64,000 bases of DNA from NCED01 sp035493955 (GTDB taxonomy: Bacteria > Pseudomonadota > Alphaproteobacteria > Caulobacterales > Caulobacteraceae): positions 223,647-287,646 of the forward strand of contig DATJHI010000035.1 in assembly GCA_035493955.1 (NCBI GenBank). Reading direction: 5' to 3'. Under the pieces are notes generated by a model. The model had not been told where the DNA came from. It saw nothing but the letters and a program-made list of their open reading frames with translations, and made no database searches. This document shows positions 7,805 through 16,485 of this stretch, piece after piece (position 1 is the first letter of the stretch; each line of letters opens with the position of its first letter). The translations under genes were made by a program, and so were the position numbers.

Positions 7805-8476
7805 TCAGGGGCGGGTTGCGATCCATATCACGTGTCGCGCCCCGCGCTTGCCGTGGGCGCGGACGCGCCGTTCGTCCACCGTGTAGCCGGCCCGGCGAAG
7901 GCGTGGGGTGAAGCGCTCGTGCGGCGCCGACGACCACACCGCCAGGACGCCTCCGGGACGCAGGGCCCGGCGCGCGGCGGCCAGGCCCTCGGTGTCGTAC
8001 AGGCGGTCGTTGGCCTTGCGGGTCAGGCCCTCCGGGCCGTTGTCGACGTCGAGCAGGATGGCGTCATAGCTTTCACGTCCCGCCCCGATCAGGGCGCCGA
8101 CGTCGGTTTCACGGATCGCCGTCCGGGGATCGTCGAGGCAGCCCGCGAAGATCTCCGCCATGGGGCCGCGCGCCCAGGCCACGACGGCCGGGACAAGCTC
8201 GGCCACGGTGACCCGGGCGTCGGCGCCGAGGTCCGCCAGGGCCGCGCGCAGGGTGAAGCCCATCCCCAGCCCGCCGATCAGCACCTGTGCTTTCGGCCGG
8301 TCCCGGATGCGTCCGCAGGAGAGGTCGGCCAGGGCCTCCTCCGAACCGCTGAGCCGGCTGTTCATCAGCTCGATGGCCCCGGCCATGATCGAAAATTCGG
8401 CCCCGCGCTGCATCAGCCTGAGTTCGCCGCCGCCGTCCGGCATGGTCGTCGTGTCGAGATGCCGCCAGGGGATCAT
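7805..8476 (-). CDS. Spermidine synthase-like methyltransferase-fold protein
   Basis: A 223-residue Rossmann-fold protein. 'VLIGGLGMGFTLRAAL' is the glycine-rich cofactor motif, 'VTVAELVPAVVAWARG' supplies the acidic ribose-binding position, and 'YDAILLDVDNGPEGL' resembles the post-motif strand of polyamine synthases. It is shorter than true spermidine synthases (about 280-300 aa) and lacks their N-terminal beta domain, so the polyamine reaction is unproven; a SAM-dependent role is equally possible. It is the first gene of a two-gene unit with the VIT transporter and is divergent from the transglutaminase cluster, with 188 bp between them. Confidence 0.75.
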   Translation of the reverse strand: MIPWRHLDTTTMPDGGGELRLMQRGAEFSIMAGAIELMNSRLSGSEEALADLSCGRIRDRPKAQVLIGGLGMGFTLRAALADLGADARVTVAELVPAVVAWARGPMAEIFAGCLDDPRTAIRETDVGALIGAGRESYDAILLDVDNGPEGLTRKANDRLYDTEGLAAARRALRPGGVLAVWSSAPHERFTPRLRRAGYTVDERRVRAHGKRGARHVIWIATRP

Positions 8477-8664
8477 GATACCGTCGCGCGCGGGAGGTCG
8501 GGCCCCGGTCTTATACGAGGGCGGCAGTCCGGTCCTAGTCCGGCCTCGTGGGCGAAAGCGCGGCGCCGCGCCCCTGATCGCTGTGGCAGGGCGCGAGACC
8601 GTGGACAGGCCCCCGTGCGGATGGGAAGGGTGGCGGGTCCATTCGACCCGAACCGGAGGCCATC

Positions 8665-11600
8665 CTGTCGGTCATCGCCGCGCTGCACCACGTCACCCGG
8701 TACCGCTACGACCGGCCGGTCGGGTTGGGCCCGCAGACCGTGCGCCTGCGGCCGGCGCCGCACACCCGAACCCGCATCCCCAGCTATTCGCTGAAGGTCA
8801 CCCCGTCCCAGCACTTCATCAACTGGCAGCAGGACCCGCACGGCAACTGGCTGGCGCGGCTGGTGTTTCCCGAGCCCGCCACCGAATTCTCCATCACCGT
8901 CGACCTCACCGCCGAGATGACGGTGATCAATCCCTTCGACTTCTTCGTCGAGGGCTATGCCGAAAAGGCCCCGTTCGACTATCCGCCCGACCTGCGCGCC
9001 GACCTGTCGGCCTATCTGCAGCCGGAGGACGGCGGACCCTTGCTCGACGCCGCCGCGGCGCGCCTGGGGCCCAGCGGCCAGGGCACGGTGGACTTCCTGG
9101 TCGGGCTGAACGCCCAGCTCCAGCGCGACATCCGCTACGTGGTGCGGCTGGAGGCCGGGGTGCAGACCCCCGACGAGACCCTCAGCCTGGGCTCCGGCTC
9201 CTGTCGCGACAGCGCCTGGCTGCTGGTGCAGATGGCCCGGCGGATGGGCCTCGCCGCCCGTTTCGTCTCCGGCTACCTGATCCAGCTGCGCGCCGACATC
9301 GATCCGGTGGAGGGGCCGCTGGGGACGCGCACCGACTTCACCGACCTGCACGCCTGGGCCGAGGTTTATATTCCGGGCGCCGGGTGGATCGGCTTCGACG
9401 TCACCTCCGGCCTGCTCACGGGCGAGGGGCACATCCCGCTGGCCGCCTCGCCCCACTACCGCTCCGCCGCCGCCATCACCGGAACCGCCGGGCCGGCCAA
9501 GGCCGAGCTCGAATTCGAGATGACGGTCGCCCGCCTGGTCGAGCCGATCCGCATCACTCGGCCCTTCGAGGAACCCCAGTGGGACGCCCTGGATCGCCTC
9601 GGGGACCGGGTCGAGGCCGACCTCGAGAAACAGGATGTCCGCCTGACCCTGGGGGGCGAGCCCACCTTCGTCTCCGTCGACGACTTCGAGGCGGCCGAGT
9701 GGAACACCGACGCCTCGGGGCCGACCAAGCCGGCGATGTCGGAGCGGCTGATCCGCCGGCTCAAGGACCGCTTCGGCCCCGGCGGCCTGCTGCACTTCGG
9801 TCAGGGCAAATGGTATCCGGGCGAGCCCCTGCCACGCTGGGCGCTCGGCCTGTTCTGGCGGCGCGACGGGGCCCCGGTGTGGCGAGGCGAGGAGACCAAG
9901 GCCCACCCCGGGGCCGGGGCGGCCGACGCCCTGGCCATGACCCGCCGGCTGGCGGAACGGCTGGGAGTCGACCCTGCCTGCGTCATGCCCGCCCACGAGG
10001 ACCCGCTGGTCTGGATCAAGGCCGAGGGCGACCTGCCGGCCAATGTCGCCCTGGACGACGTCGACGACCCCGTTTCCCGCGACACCCTGCGCCGGGCCAT
10101 GGCGGGGGGGCTGTCCAAGCCGGTCGGCTATGTCCTGCCGCTGCGCCGCGCCACGGCCAAGGCGGAAGGGGAGGGCTGGCTGAGCGAGCCCTGGCGGTTC
10201 AGGCGGCGCAAGCTGTTCCTGTTGCCTGGCGATTCCCCCGTCGGCTTCCGCATCCCGCTGGACTCCCTGCCGGCGGTCAAGCCCAAGGACTATCCGCACA
10301 TCGTCCCGCTCGATCCTTATGAGGAACGCGGGCCCCTGCCGGACCCGGACATCCTGTCCGCGCCTCGCCCTCCGGTCGCCAAGGCTTCGGCCAAGACCAA
10401 GGCGCCGATCGTGCGCACGGCCATCTCGATCCAGCCCCGCGACGGCCGGCTCCATGTGTTCATGCCGCCGATCGCCCGGTTGGAGGATTATCTGGAGCTG
10501 GTCGCCCAGGTCGAGGCCGCCGCCGAGGGCCTGCCCGTTCGCCTCGAGGGCTACACCCCTCCGGACGACATGCGCATGGGGGTGCTGAAGGTGACCCCCG
10601 ACCCGGGGGTGATCGAGGTCAATGTCCACCCCGCCGCCACCTGGCGAGAGGCGGTGGCCATCACCACGGGCGTCTATGAGGATGCGCGGGCCGAGCGCCT
10701 GGGCGCCGACAAGTTCATGATCGACGGGCGCCATACCGGCACGGGCGGCGGCGCCCATGTGGTGCTGGGGGCGTCCAACCCGGCCGATTCCCCCTTCCTG
10801 CGCCGCCCCGACGTGCTGAAGAGCCTGCTGCTCTACTGGCAACGCCATCCCTCTCTGTCCTACCTGTTCTCGGGCCTGTTTGTCGGGCCGACCAGCCAGG
10901 CGCCGCGGATCGACGAGGCCCGGCACGACGGGCTCTACGAGCTCGACATCGCCTTCGACATGATCCCGCCGCCGGGGAAGGGGGAGCCGCCCGCGCCCTG
11001 GCTGGTGGACCGGCTGTTGCGCAACCTGCTCACCGACGTCGGCGGCAACACCCACCGCACCGAGATCTGCATCGACAAGCTCTATTCGCCGGACGGGCCG
11101 ACCGGCCGGCTCGGCCTGCTCGAGTTCCGCGGCTTCGAGATGCCGCCGGACGCCCGGATGAACCTGGCCCAGCAGCTGCTGATCCGGGCCCTGATCGCCT
11201 GGTTCTGGCGCGAGCCCCAAGAGGGGCGGCTGGTGCGCTGGGGCACGACCCTGCACGACCGGTTCATGCTGCCGCATTTCGTCTGGAGCGACTTCCTCGG
11301 GGTGCTGGGCGACCTGAACCGCGCCGGCTACGCCTTCGATCCCCAATGGTACGAGGCCCAGCGGGCCTTCCGCTTCCCGGTGCACGGGACAGTCCAGTAC
11401 GGCGACGTCACCCTTGAGCTGCGCCACGCGCTGGAGCCCTGGCACGTCATGGGCGAGGAGAGCTCGGGCTCGGGGACGGTGCGCTTCGTCGACTCCTCGG
11501 TGGAGCGGCTGCAGGCGCTGGCCACGGGGTTCAACCCCGAGCGCCATGTCATCACGTGCAACGGCCGGGCCTTGCCGATGACCCCGACGGGCGCGTCGAT

Positions 11601-11922
11601 GGAAGCGGTGGCGGGGGTCCGCTACAAGGCCTGGAAACTGCCGAGCGGGCTGCATCCGACCCTGCCGGTCGACGCCCCGCTCACCTTCGACGTCATCGAC
11701 CGGGGAAACAACCGCTCGCTCGGGGGCTGTGTCTACCATGTCGTCCATCCGGGCGGCCGCAACTATGATACCTTCCCGGTCAACTCGTACGAGGCCCAGG
11801 CCCGGCGGCGGGCGCGGTTCGAAGCACAGGGACACAGCCCCGGAGTCGTGGTCCCGCCGGCTCTGGAAGCGTCGGGGGAGTTTCCGACGACTTTGGATTT
11901 GAGGACGCGCCTTGCCCGCTGA
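8665..11922 (+). CDS. Transglutaminase-like / DUF2126 protein, probable CTG start
   Basis: A 1085-residue protein. An N-terminal beta domain (HHVTRYRYDRPVGLGPQ) leads into a transglutaminase core with Cys180 ('GSCRDSAW'), His229 ('LHAWAEVY') and Asp245 ('GFDVT'), a complete catalytic triad. The remaining 700 residues are the DUF2126 region ('LTLGGEPTFVS', 'GRHTGTGGGAH', 'RHPSLSYLFSGLFVGPTSQAPR'). No ATG, GTG or TTG exists upstream of the conserved N-terminus; the family start 'MS.....LHH' aligns with CTG at 8665, five bases after GGAGG. A TTG at 8725 would remove conserved residues. It overlaps the next gene by 11 bases. The role is unproven; peptide cleavage or cross-linking with its ATP-grasp partner is inferred. 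Confidence 0.88.
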   Translation: MSVIAALHHVTRYRYDRPVGLGPQTVRLRPAPHTRTRIPSYSLKVTPSQHFINWQQDPHGNWLARLVFPEPATEFSITVDLTAEMTVINPFDFFVEGYAEKAPFDYPPDLRADLSAYLQPEDGGPLLDAAAARLGPSGQGTVDFLVGLNAQLQRDIRYVVRLEAGVQTPDETLSLGSGSCRDSAWLLVQMARRMGLAARFVSGYLIQLRADIDPVEGPLGTRTDFTDLHAWAEVYIPGAGWIGFDVTSGLLTGEGHIPLAASPHYRSAAAITGTAGPAKAELEFEMTVARLVEPIRITRPFEEPQWDALDRLGDRVEADLEKQDVRLTLGGEPTFVSVDDFEAAEWNTDASGPTKPAMSERLIRRLKDRFGPGGLLHFGQGKWYPGEPLPRWALGLFWRRDGAPVWRGEETKAHPGAGAADALAMTRRLAERLGVDPACVMPAHEDPLVWIKAEGDLPANVALDDVDDPVSRDTLRRAMAGGLSKPVGYVLPLRRATAKAEGEGWLSEPWRFRRRKLFLLPGDSPVGFRIPLDSLPAVKPKDYPHIVPLDPYEERGPLPDPDILSAPRPPVAKASAKTKAPIVRTAISIQPRDGRLHVFMPPIARLEDYLELVAQVEAAAEGLPVRLEGYTPPDDMRMGVLKVTPDPGVIEVNVHPAATWREAVAITTGVYEDARAERLGADKFMIDGRHTGTGGGAHVVLGASNPADSPFLRRPDVLKSLLLYWQRHPSLSYLFSGLFVGPTSQAPRIDEARHDGLYELDIAFDMIPPPGKGEPPAPWLVDRLLRNLLTDVGGNTHRTEICIDKLYSPDGPTGRLGLLEFRGFEMPPDARMNLAQQLLIRALIAWFWREPQEGRLVRWGTTLHDRFMLPHFVWSDFLGVLGDLNRAGYAFDPQWYEAQRAFRFPVHGTVQYGDVTLELRHALEPWHVMGEESSGSGTVRFVDSSVERLQALATGFNPERHVITCNGRALPMTPTGASMEAVAGVRYKAWKLPSGLHPTLPVDAPLTFDVIDRGNNRSLGGCVYHVVHPGGRNYDTFPVNSYEAQARRRARFEAQGHSPGVVVPPALEASGEFPTTLDLRTRLAR

Positions 11923-14449
11923 CGCCGCCACCGCCGCCCGGAGACGAGGGGAGAACCTGAGGCCCGACGCCGCGGGCCGGCTGTCCGGCTGGCTGCAGAA
12001 CTACCGCCCCCTGCCTGGGGTGCCGGACGAGCTGTTCGATCCCCTGGGGCGGCCGCGCGACTACTGGCTGAATTTCCTCGGCGATTTCGCCGAATATCCG
12101 GACGACGAGTTCCGCAGCCGCTTCAGCCTGGCCACCCGGCACATCCGCGACACCGGCGTCTCGTACCGAATCTACGGCGAGGAGAACGAGCGCACCTGGC
12201 CGTTGAACCCCTTGCCCCTGCTCCTGGGGCAGGCCGAATGGGCCCAGATCGCCGCCGGCGTCGAACAGAGGGCCAATCTGATCGAGGCCCTGCTGCAGGA
12301 CCTTTACGGCGAGGCGCGGCTGGTCGCCGACGGGGCCCTGCCGGCGGCGGCCCTGACCGGAAGCGCCGACTTCATCCGGCCGATGCGCGGGGTCAAGCCC
12401 GTCGGCGGCCGCTACCTCCAGCTCTACGCCGCCGACCTTGGCCGGGGCCCGGACGGGCGCTGGTGGGTGCTGGGCGACCGGACCCAGGCGCCGTCTGGCG
12501 CCGGCTATGCGCTGGAGAACCGGCTGGTGCTGTCGAGGGCCTATCCGAACCTCTACAACGCCATGAACATCCAGCGCCTGGCCCCCTTCTTCGACGAGCT
12601 GCGCCAGGGTCTGGCCGCCGCCGCGGGGCGCCAGGACCCGCGCATCTGTCTTCTGACCCCTGGCCCGTTCAGCGAGACCTATTTCGAACAGGCGCACCTG
12701 GCCCGCTATCTCGGCTTCCTGCTGGTGGAGGGGGACGACCTCGTGGTCCGCGACGGCCGCGTCTACGTCCGCACCATCGCCGGGCTGAAGCGGGCCGACG
12801 TCATCCTGCGCCGGGTGGACGCCGACTTCCTCGACCCCCTCGAGCTCAACGGCGCCTCGCACCTGGGCGCGCCCGGCATGCTGGAGGCGATCCGCTCGGG
12901 CGGGGTGGCGGTGCTGAACATGCCGGGCTCGGGGGTGCTGGAGTCCAAGGCGCTGCTCGGGTTCATGCCCCGGCTGTGCCGCCGGCTGATGGGCGAGGAG
13001 CTCAAGCTGCCCAACGTCGCCACCTGGTGGTGCGGCCAGCCGAACGAACGGGCCCTGGTCGAGCGCAACCTCGGCGACCTCGTCGTCGCCCCGGCCTTCA
13101 ATGGCCCCGCCGGCGGCGACCCCTTCTCCCGCCCGCGACTGACCGCCGACCTGTCGCCGGAGGAGAAACAGGCGTTGATCGCGCGTCTGGAGGACCGTCC
13201 GGGGGATTTCGTCGGCCAGGAGGTGGTGCGCCTGTCGACTACCCCCGTGCTGCGCGAGGGCCGGCTGGAACCCGCCCCGTTCGTGCTGCGGGTCTATGTC
13301 GCCGCCACCCCCGGCGGGATGAAGGTGATGCCGGGAGGCTTCTGCCGGACCTCCGACCTTCCCGACGCCAGGGCCGTCTCCATGGGCGAGGACGCCCGCA
13401 CCGCCGACGTCTGGGTGATCAGCGACCGCCCGGTCGAGCGCGTCACCCTCCTGGCCAGCAAGGACGAGGTGAAGGTCCGCCGGATCATGGGCCGCCTGCC
13501 CAGCCGGGCCGCCGACAACCTGTTCTGGCTCGGCCGCTACCTCGAGCGGGCAGAGGCGACCCTGCGCCTGGTCCGCAGCCTGTGCACCAGCCTGATGGAC
13601 TCAGAGGCGGCGATCCATACCGCCGGCGAGACTTTGGCGCGGCTGCAGCAGCTCCTGATCGACTGGGGCGCGCTGGAGAAGGCGGCCCTGGGCGGAGGCG
13701 CCCTCGACGCCGCCCGCGACACCCTGCACGACCAAGAGGCCTACGGGTCGGTGATCTATCTGGTCCGCTCCGCCCGGCGCACCGCCGCCAGCATGCGCGA
13801 GCGCCTGTCGGCCGATTTCTGGACCTTGCTGCTCAATCTGGAGAGCCAGCTTTCCTCAGGCGCCCAGGAGGTGCTGTCGGAGGCGGAGGCGCTGCAACAG
13901 GTCGAGGCCGCCCTGCAGATCCTGGCCGCCCTTTCTGGCCTGGCCCAGGAGAACATGAACCGGGGGGCGGGCTGGCGCTTCCTCGATATGGGCCGGCGGA
14001 TCGAACGCGGCGTCAACATCTGCCGTTTCACCCGCATGCTGGCCGACGACGACGCCACCATCGACGACCTCGACCTGCTGCTCGACCTGGCCGACAGCCA
14101 GATCACCTACCGGGCCCGCTATCTGGTTGGACTGGCCCTGACCCCGGTGCGGGACATGGTCATGCTCGATCCGTTCAACACCCGGGCGCTGGCCTTCCAG
14201 GTGCAGACCCTGAAGGAGCATCTTTCGGTCCTGCCCTCGCTGGAGGATGACGGGATGCTGGAGGAGCCCAACCGCGTCCTGCTGAAGTTGGCCGCCGAGG
14301 TCGAGACCGAGGACGCCGCCGCCCTCGACCTCGACAAGATGTCCGTCTTCGAGCGGGCGCTGATGGAGCTGTCGGAGGCGATCGCCGACCGTTACTTCCT
14401 GCAGGGCGCCAAGGCCCTGCCTACCGCCAAGCTGGTCGGGCTGGCGTGA
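11912..14449 (+). CDS. Circularly permuted ATP-grasp protein fused to an alpha-E domain
   Basis: An 845-residue fusion starting at TTG. Residues of about 70-530 form the circularly permuted ATP-grasp module (DUF404/DUF407 type: 'YRIYGEENERTWPLNPLPL', 'LTPGPFSETYFEQAHLARYLG', 'GVAVLNMPGSGVLESKALLGF'). Residues of about 525-845 form the helical alpha-E (DUF403) domain, opening 'RLPSRAADNLFWLGRYLERAEATLRL'. In many genomes these are two proteins. ATP-grasp enzymes of this kind are predicted amide or peptide ligases; alpha-E is a helical partner of unknown chemistry. Tight overlaps on both sides indicate translational coupling with the flanking transglutaminases. Confidence 0.9.
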   Translation: MPADAATAARRRGENLRPDAAGRLSGWLQNYRPLPGVPDELFDPLGRPRDYWLNFLGDFAEYPDDEFRSRFSLATRHIRDTGVSYRIYGEENERTWPLNPLPLLLGQAEWAQIAAGVEQRANLIEALLQDLYGEARLVADGALPAAALTGSADFIRPMRGVKPVGGRYLQLYAADLGRGPDGRWWVLGDRTQAPSGAGYALENRLVLSRAYPNLYNAMNIQRLAPFFDELRQGLAAAAGRQDPRICLLTPGPFSETYFEQAHLARYLGFLLVEGDDLVVRDGRVYVRTIAGLKRADVILRRVDADFLDPLELNGASHLGAPGMLEAIRSGGVAVLNMPGSGVLESKALLGFMPRLCRRLMGEELKLPNVATWWCGQPNERALVERNLGDLVVAPAFNGPAGGDPFSRPRLTADLSPEEKQALIARLEDRPGDFVGQEVVRLSTTPVLREGRLEPAPFVLRVYVAATPGGMKVMPGGFCRTSDLPDARAVSMGEDARTADVWVISDRPVERVTLLASKDEVKVRRIMGRLPSRAADNLFWLGRYLERAEATLRLVRSLCTSLMDSEAAIHTAGETLARLQQLLIDWGALEKAALGGGALDAARDTLHDQEAYGSVIYLVRSARRTAASMRERLSADFWTLLLNLESQLSSGAQEVLSEAEALQQVEAALQILAALSGLAQENMNRGAGWRFLDMGRRIERGVNICRFTRMLADDDATIDDLDLLLDLADSQITYRARYLVGLALTPVRDMVMLDPFNTRALAFQVQTLKEHLSVLPSLEDDGMLEEPNRVLLKLAAEVETEDAAALDLDKMSVFERALMELSEAIADRYFLQGAKALPTAKLVGLA

Positions 14450-15390
14450 TCTACGCCCTGCGCCACCGCACCGCCTATACCTACGAAGCCACGGTCAGCT
14501 TCGCCCGCTGCGTCCTGAGGCTCACCCCCCGTTCCTCCGCGAGCCAGACGGTGCTGGAGAGTTCGGTGGTGGCGACCCCGACCCCGTCGAGCATCGTCCG
14601 GCGCATCGGTCCGTTCGGCGAGGAGACCCTCACCCTGGTGATCGACCAGCCGCACAAGGCCCTGGTGATCGAGGCCAGGTCCCGCGTCGACGTCCATGCT
14701 CCGCCGGTGGCGGAGCCTCGCCTCAGCCTGCCTTGGGAAGCGGTGCGGGCGGCCAGCTACGAGACTGCGGCGCTGGGGCCCGAGGGCCCGGCTGCTTACC
14801 TCTATCCCACCGCCCGCACCCCGATCGTCGCCGCGATCACCGACTATGCACGGGCGAGTTTTCCGCCGGGACGGCCGATCGTCGAGGCGGCGGCGGACCT
14901 GATGGCGCGGATCAAGTCCGACTTCACCTATGATTCCAAGGCCACCGACGTTTCGACCCCTGCCGCCGAGGCCTTCGAGGCCCGCCACGGGGTCTGCCAG
15001 GATTTCGCCCATGTGATGATCTCGGGCCTGCACGGGATCGGCCTGCCGGCCGCCTATGTCAGCGGCTATCTGCGCACCATCCCGCCGCCGGGCCGGGCGA
15101 GGCTGGAGGGCGCCGACGCCACCCACGCCTGGGTGTCGATCTGGTGCGGCGAGGACCGGGGCTGGATCGGCTTCGACCCGACCAACGCCGTCCTGGCCGA
15201 GGACGACCACATCGTCCTGGCCATCGGCCGCGACTATTCCGACGTGGCCCCCATCGACGGGATCATCCTGGCCCCCGGCCGGCAGACGCTCGAAGTCGAG
15301 GTGGACGTGATCCCGCAGGACGAGCTGGTCGCGGTGCTCCGGCCGGCGTTCGGCGCCCGTCCTGCAGGCAATCGGCACGCCCCCCGCTAG
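14446..15390 (+). CDS. Transglutaminase-like cysteine protease-fold protein (second of cluster)
   Basis: A 314-residue protein starting with GTG in a 4-base overlap with the ATP-grasp gene. It has an N-terminal beta domain ('YALRHRTAYTYEATVSFARCVLRLTPR') and a transglutaminase core with all three catalytic residues: Cys184 ('GVCQDFAHV'), His227 ('ATHAWVSIW') and Asp244 ('GFDPTN'). No signal peptide is seen, so it probably acts in the cytoplasm with its neighbours. Family members are more often peptidases than cross-linkers. It is very likely part of one operon with the two genes upstream. Confidence 0.9.
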   Translation: MIYALRHRTAYTYEATVSFARCVLRLTPRSSASQTVLESSVVATPTPSSIVRRIGPFGEETLTLVIDQPHKALVIEARSRVDVHAPPVAEPRLSLPWEAVRAASYETAALGPEGPAAYLYPTARTPIVAAITDYARASFPPGRPIVEAAADLMARIKSDFTYDSKATDVSTPAAEAFEARHGVCQDFAHVMISGLHGIGLPAAYVSGYLRTIPPPGRARLEGADATHAWVSIWCGEDRGWIGFDPTNAVLAEDDHIVLAIGRDYSDVAPIDGIILAPGRQTLEVEVDVIPQDELVAVLRPAFGARPAGNRHAPR

Positions 15391-15462
15391 AGTCCGCTAA
15401 GCTTCGGCAACCATCCCCTGGCGACCGACGTTGCCAAGGCGTCTCAGGGTAAGGGAATATCG

Positions 15463-16269
15463 ATGCGGGTCCGCGCGGGTTTCGAGATCAGCTACGATTG
15501 CCCGTCCCCCGTGCCGATGCTGCTGTTGTTGAACGTCCATCCGTCGCGGCTGGGCGATCTTGAGACCCCGGACACCCTTGGCGTGGACCCCCCGGTTCCT
15601 GTCCGCTGGTTCCTCGACGCCTACGGCAACCGCTGCGCCCGCCTGGTCGCCCCGGCCGGCCGGCTGACCCTGTCGAGCGATTTCGTGGTGCGCGACAGCG
15701 GCGAGCCCGACCCCGTCCATGCCGACGCGGCTCAGGCGACCGTGGACGAGCTTCCCGACGAGGTGCTGCCCTTCCTCCTCGGCAGCCGCTATTGCGAAAC
15801 CGACCGGATGAGCGACCTGGCCTGGTCCCTGTTCGGGGGGACCAGGCTCGGCTGGGCGCGGGTCCAGGCCATCGTCGATTACGCCCATCGCCGGATCAGC
15901 TTCGGCTATCAGCACGCCCGCCCGACCAAGAGCGCCTGGGACGCCCATGCGGAGGGCTTCGGCGTCTGCCGCGACTTCGCCCACCTGGCCATCGCCCTGT
16001 GCCGCTGCATGAACATCCCGGCCCGCTACTGCACCGGCTATCTGGGCGACATCGGCGTGCCGGTCTCGCCGGCGCCGATGGACTTCAGCGCCTGGTTCGA
16101 GGTCTATCTGGAGGGGGAGTGGCGTGTCTTCGACGCCCGCCACAATGTCCCGCGCATCGGCCGCATCCTCATGGCCCGCGGCCGGGACGCCGCGGACTGC
16201 GCCATCACCACCGCCTTCGGCACGGCCTTCCTGTCCAAGTTCGAGGTGATCACCCAGGAGCTGCCCTAG
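15463..16269 (+). CDS. Transglutaminase-like protein with Ser at the catalytic His position (third of cluster)
   Basis: A 268-residue protein. The Cys motif is intact (Cys169 in 'GFGVCRDFAHLAIALC') and the Asp motif is present (Asp224 in 'RVFDARHN'), but the middle motif reads 'MDFSAWFEVY' with Ser209 (codon 16087-16089) where HAW is usual. The N-terminal beta region is shorter than in the other two. It starts 72 bases after the previous stop, still on the same strand, so it may share the transcript. It may be a non-catalytic or altered-mechanism member; His227 in 'ARHN' could conceivably substitute. Confidence 0.82.
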   Translation: MRVRAGFEISYDCPSPVPMLLLLNVHPSRLGDLETPDTLGVDPPVPVRWFLDAYGNRCARLVAPAGRLTLSSDFVVRDSGEPDPVHADAAQATVDELPDEVLPFLLGSRYCETDRMSDLAWSLFGGTRLGWARVQAIVDYAHRRISFGYQHARPTKSAWDAHAEGFGVCRDFAHLAIALCRCMNIPARYCTGYLGDIGVPVSPAPMDFSAWFEVYLEGEWRVFDARHNVPRIGRILMARGRDAADCAITTAFGTAFLSKFEVITQELP

Positions 16270-16415
16270 CGACCCTGGTTCAAGCGTCGCGGCCATATTC
16301 GGATGTCGCCCGCTCTCTATTGCCGCCATGACCGAAGATACGCGGCTGGAATGCCCTCCACCTTAGATTTAAATTGGGAGGCGCCTATCATATTGCGCGA
16401 GTAGCCCGCGGAGAG

Positions 16416-16464
16416 GCTTCGCGAAGCTTCAGGAACTCTTAGCCAGTTGTGGTTAAGCCTGAAG
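16416..16464. promoter_or_regulatory. Palindrome and inverted repeat upstream of the MHYT kinase gene
   Basis: A perfect 12-bp palindrome GCTTCGCGAAGC sits at 16416-16427. It overlaps a second inverted pair, CTTCAGG at 16427-16433 and CCTGAAG at 16458-16464. Both lie in the 216-bp gap before the kinase start at 16486. They could be an operator or an mRNA hairpin in the leader; no T-tract follows, so a terminator for the transglutaminase cluster is less likely. Confidence 0.35.
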
Positions 16465-16485
16465 ATCAGGGCTGGAGACTCGCAG

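Noticed and set aside
8473..11931. A 1152-residue minus-strand open frame opposite the transglutaminase-DUF2126 gene
   Set aside because: It mirrors the coding gene, has no recognisable domain and is explained by GC-rich codon bias on the opposite strand.
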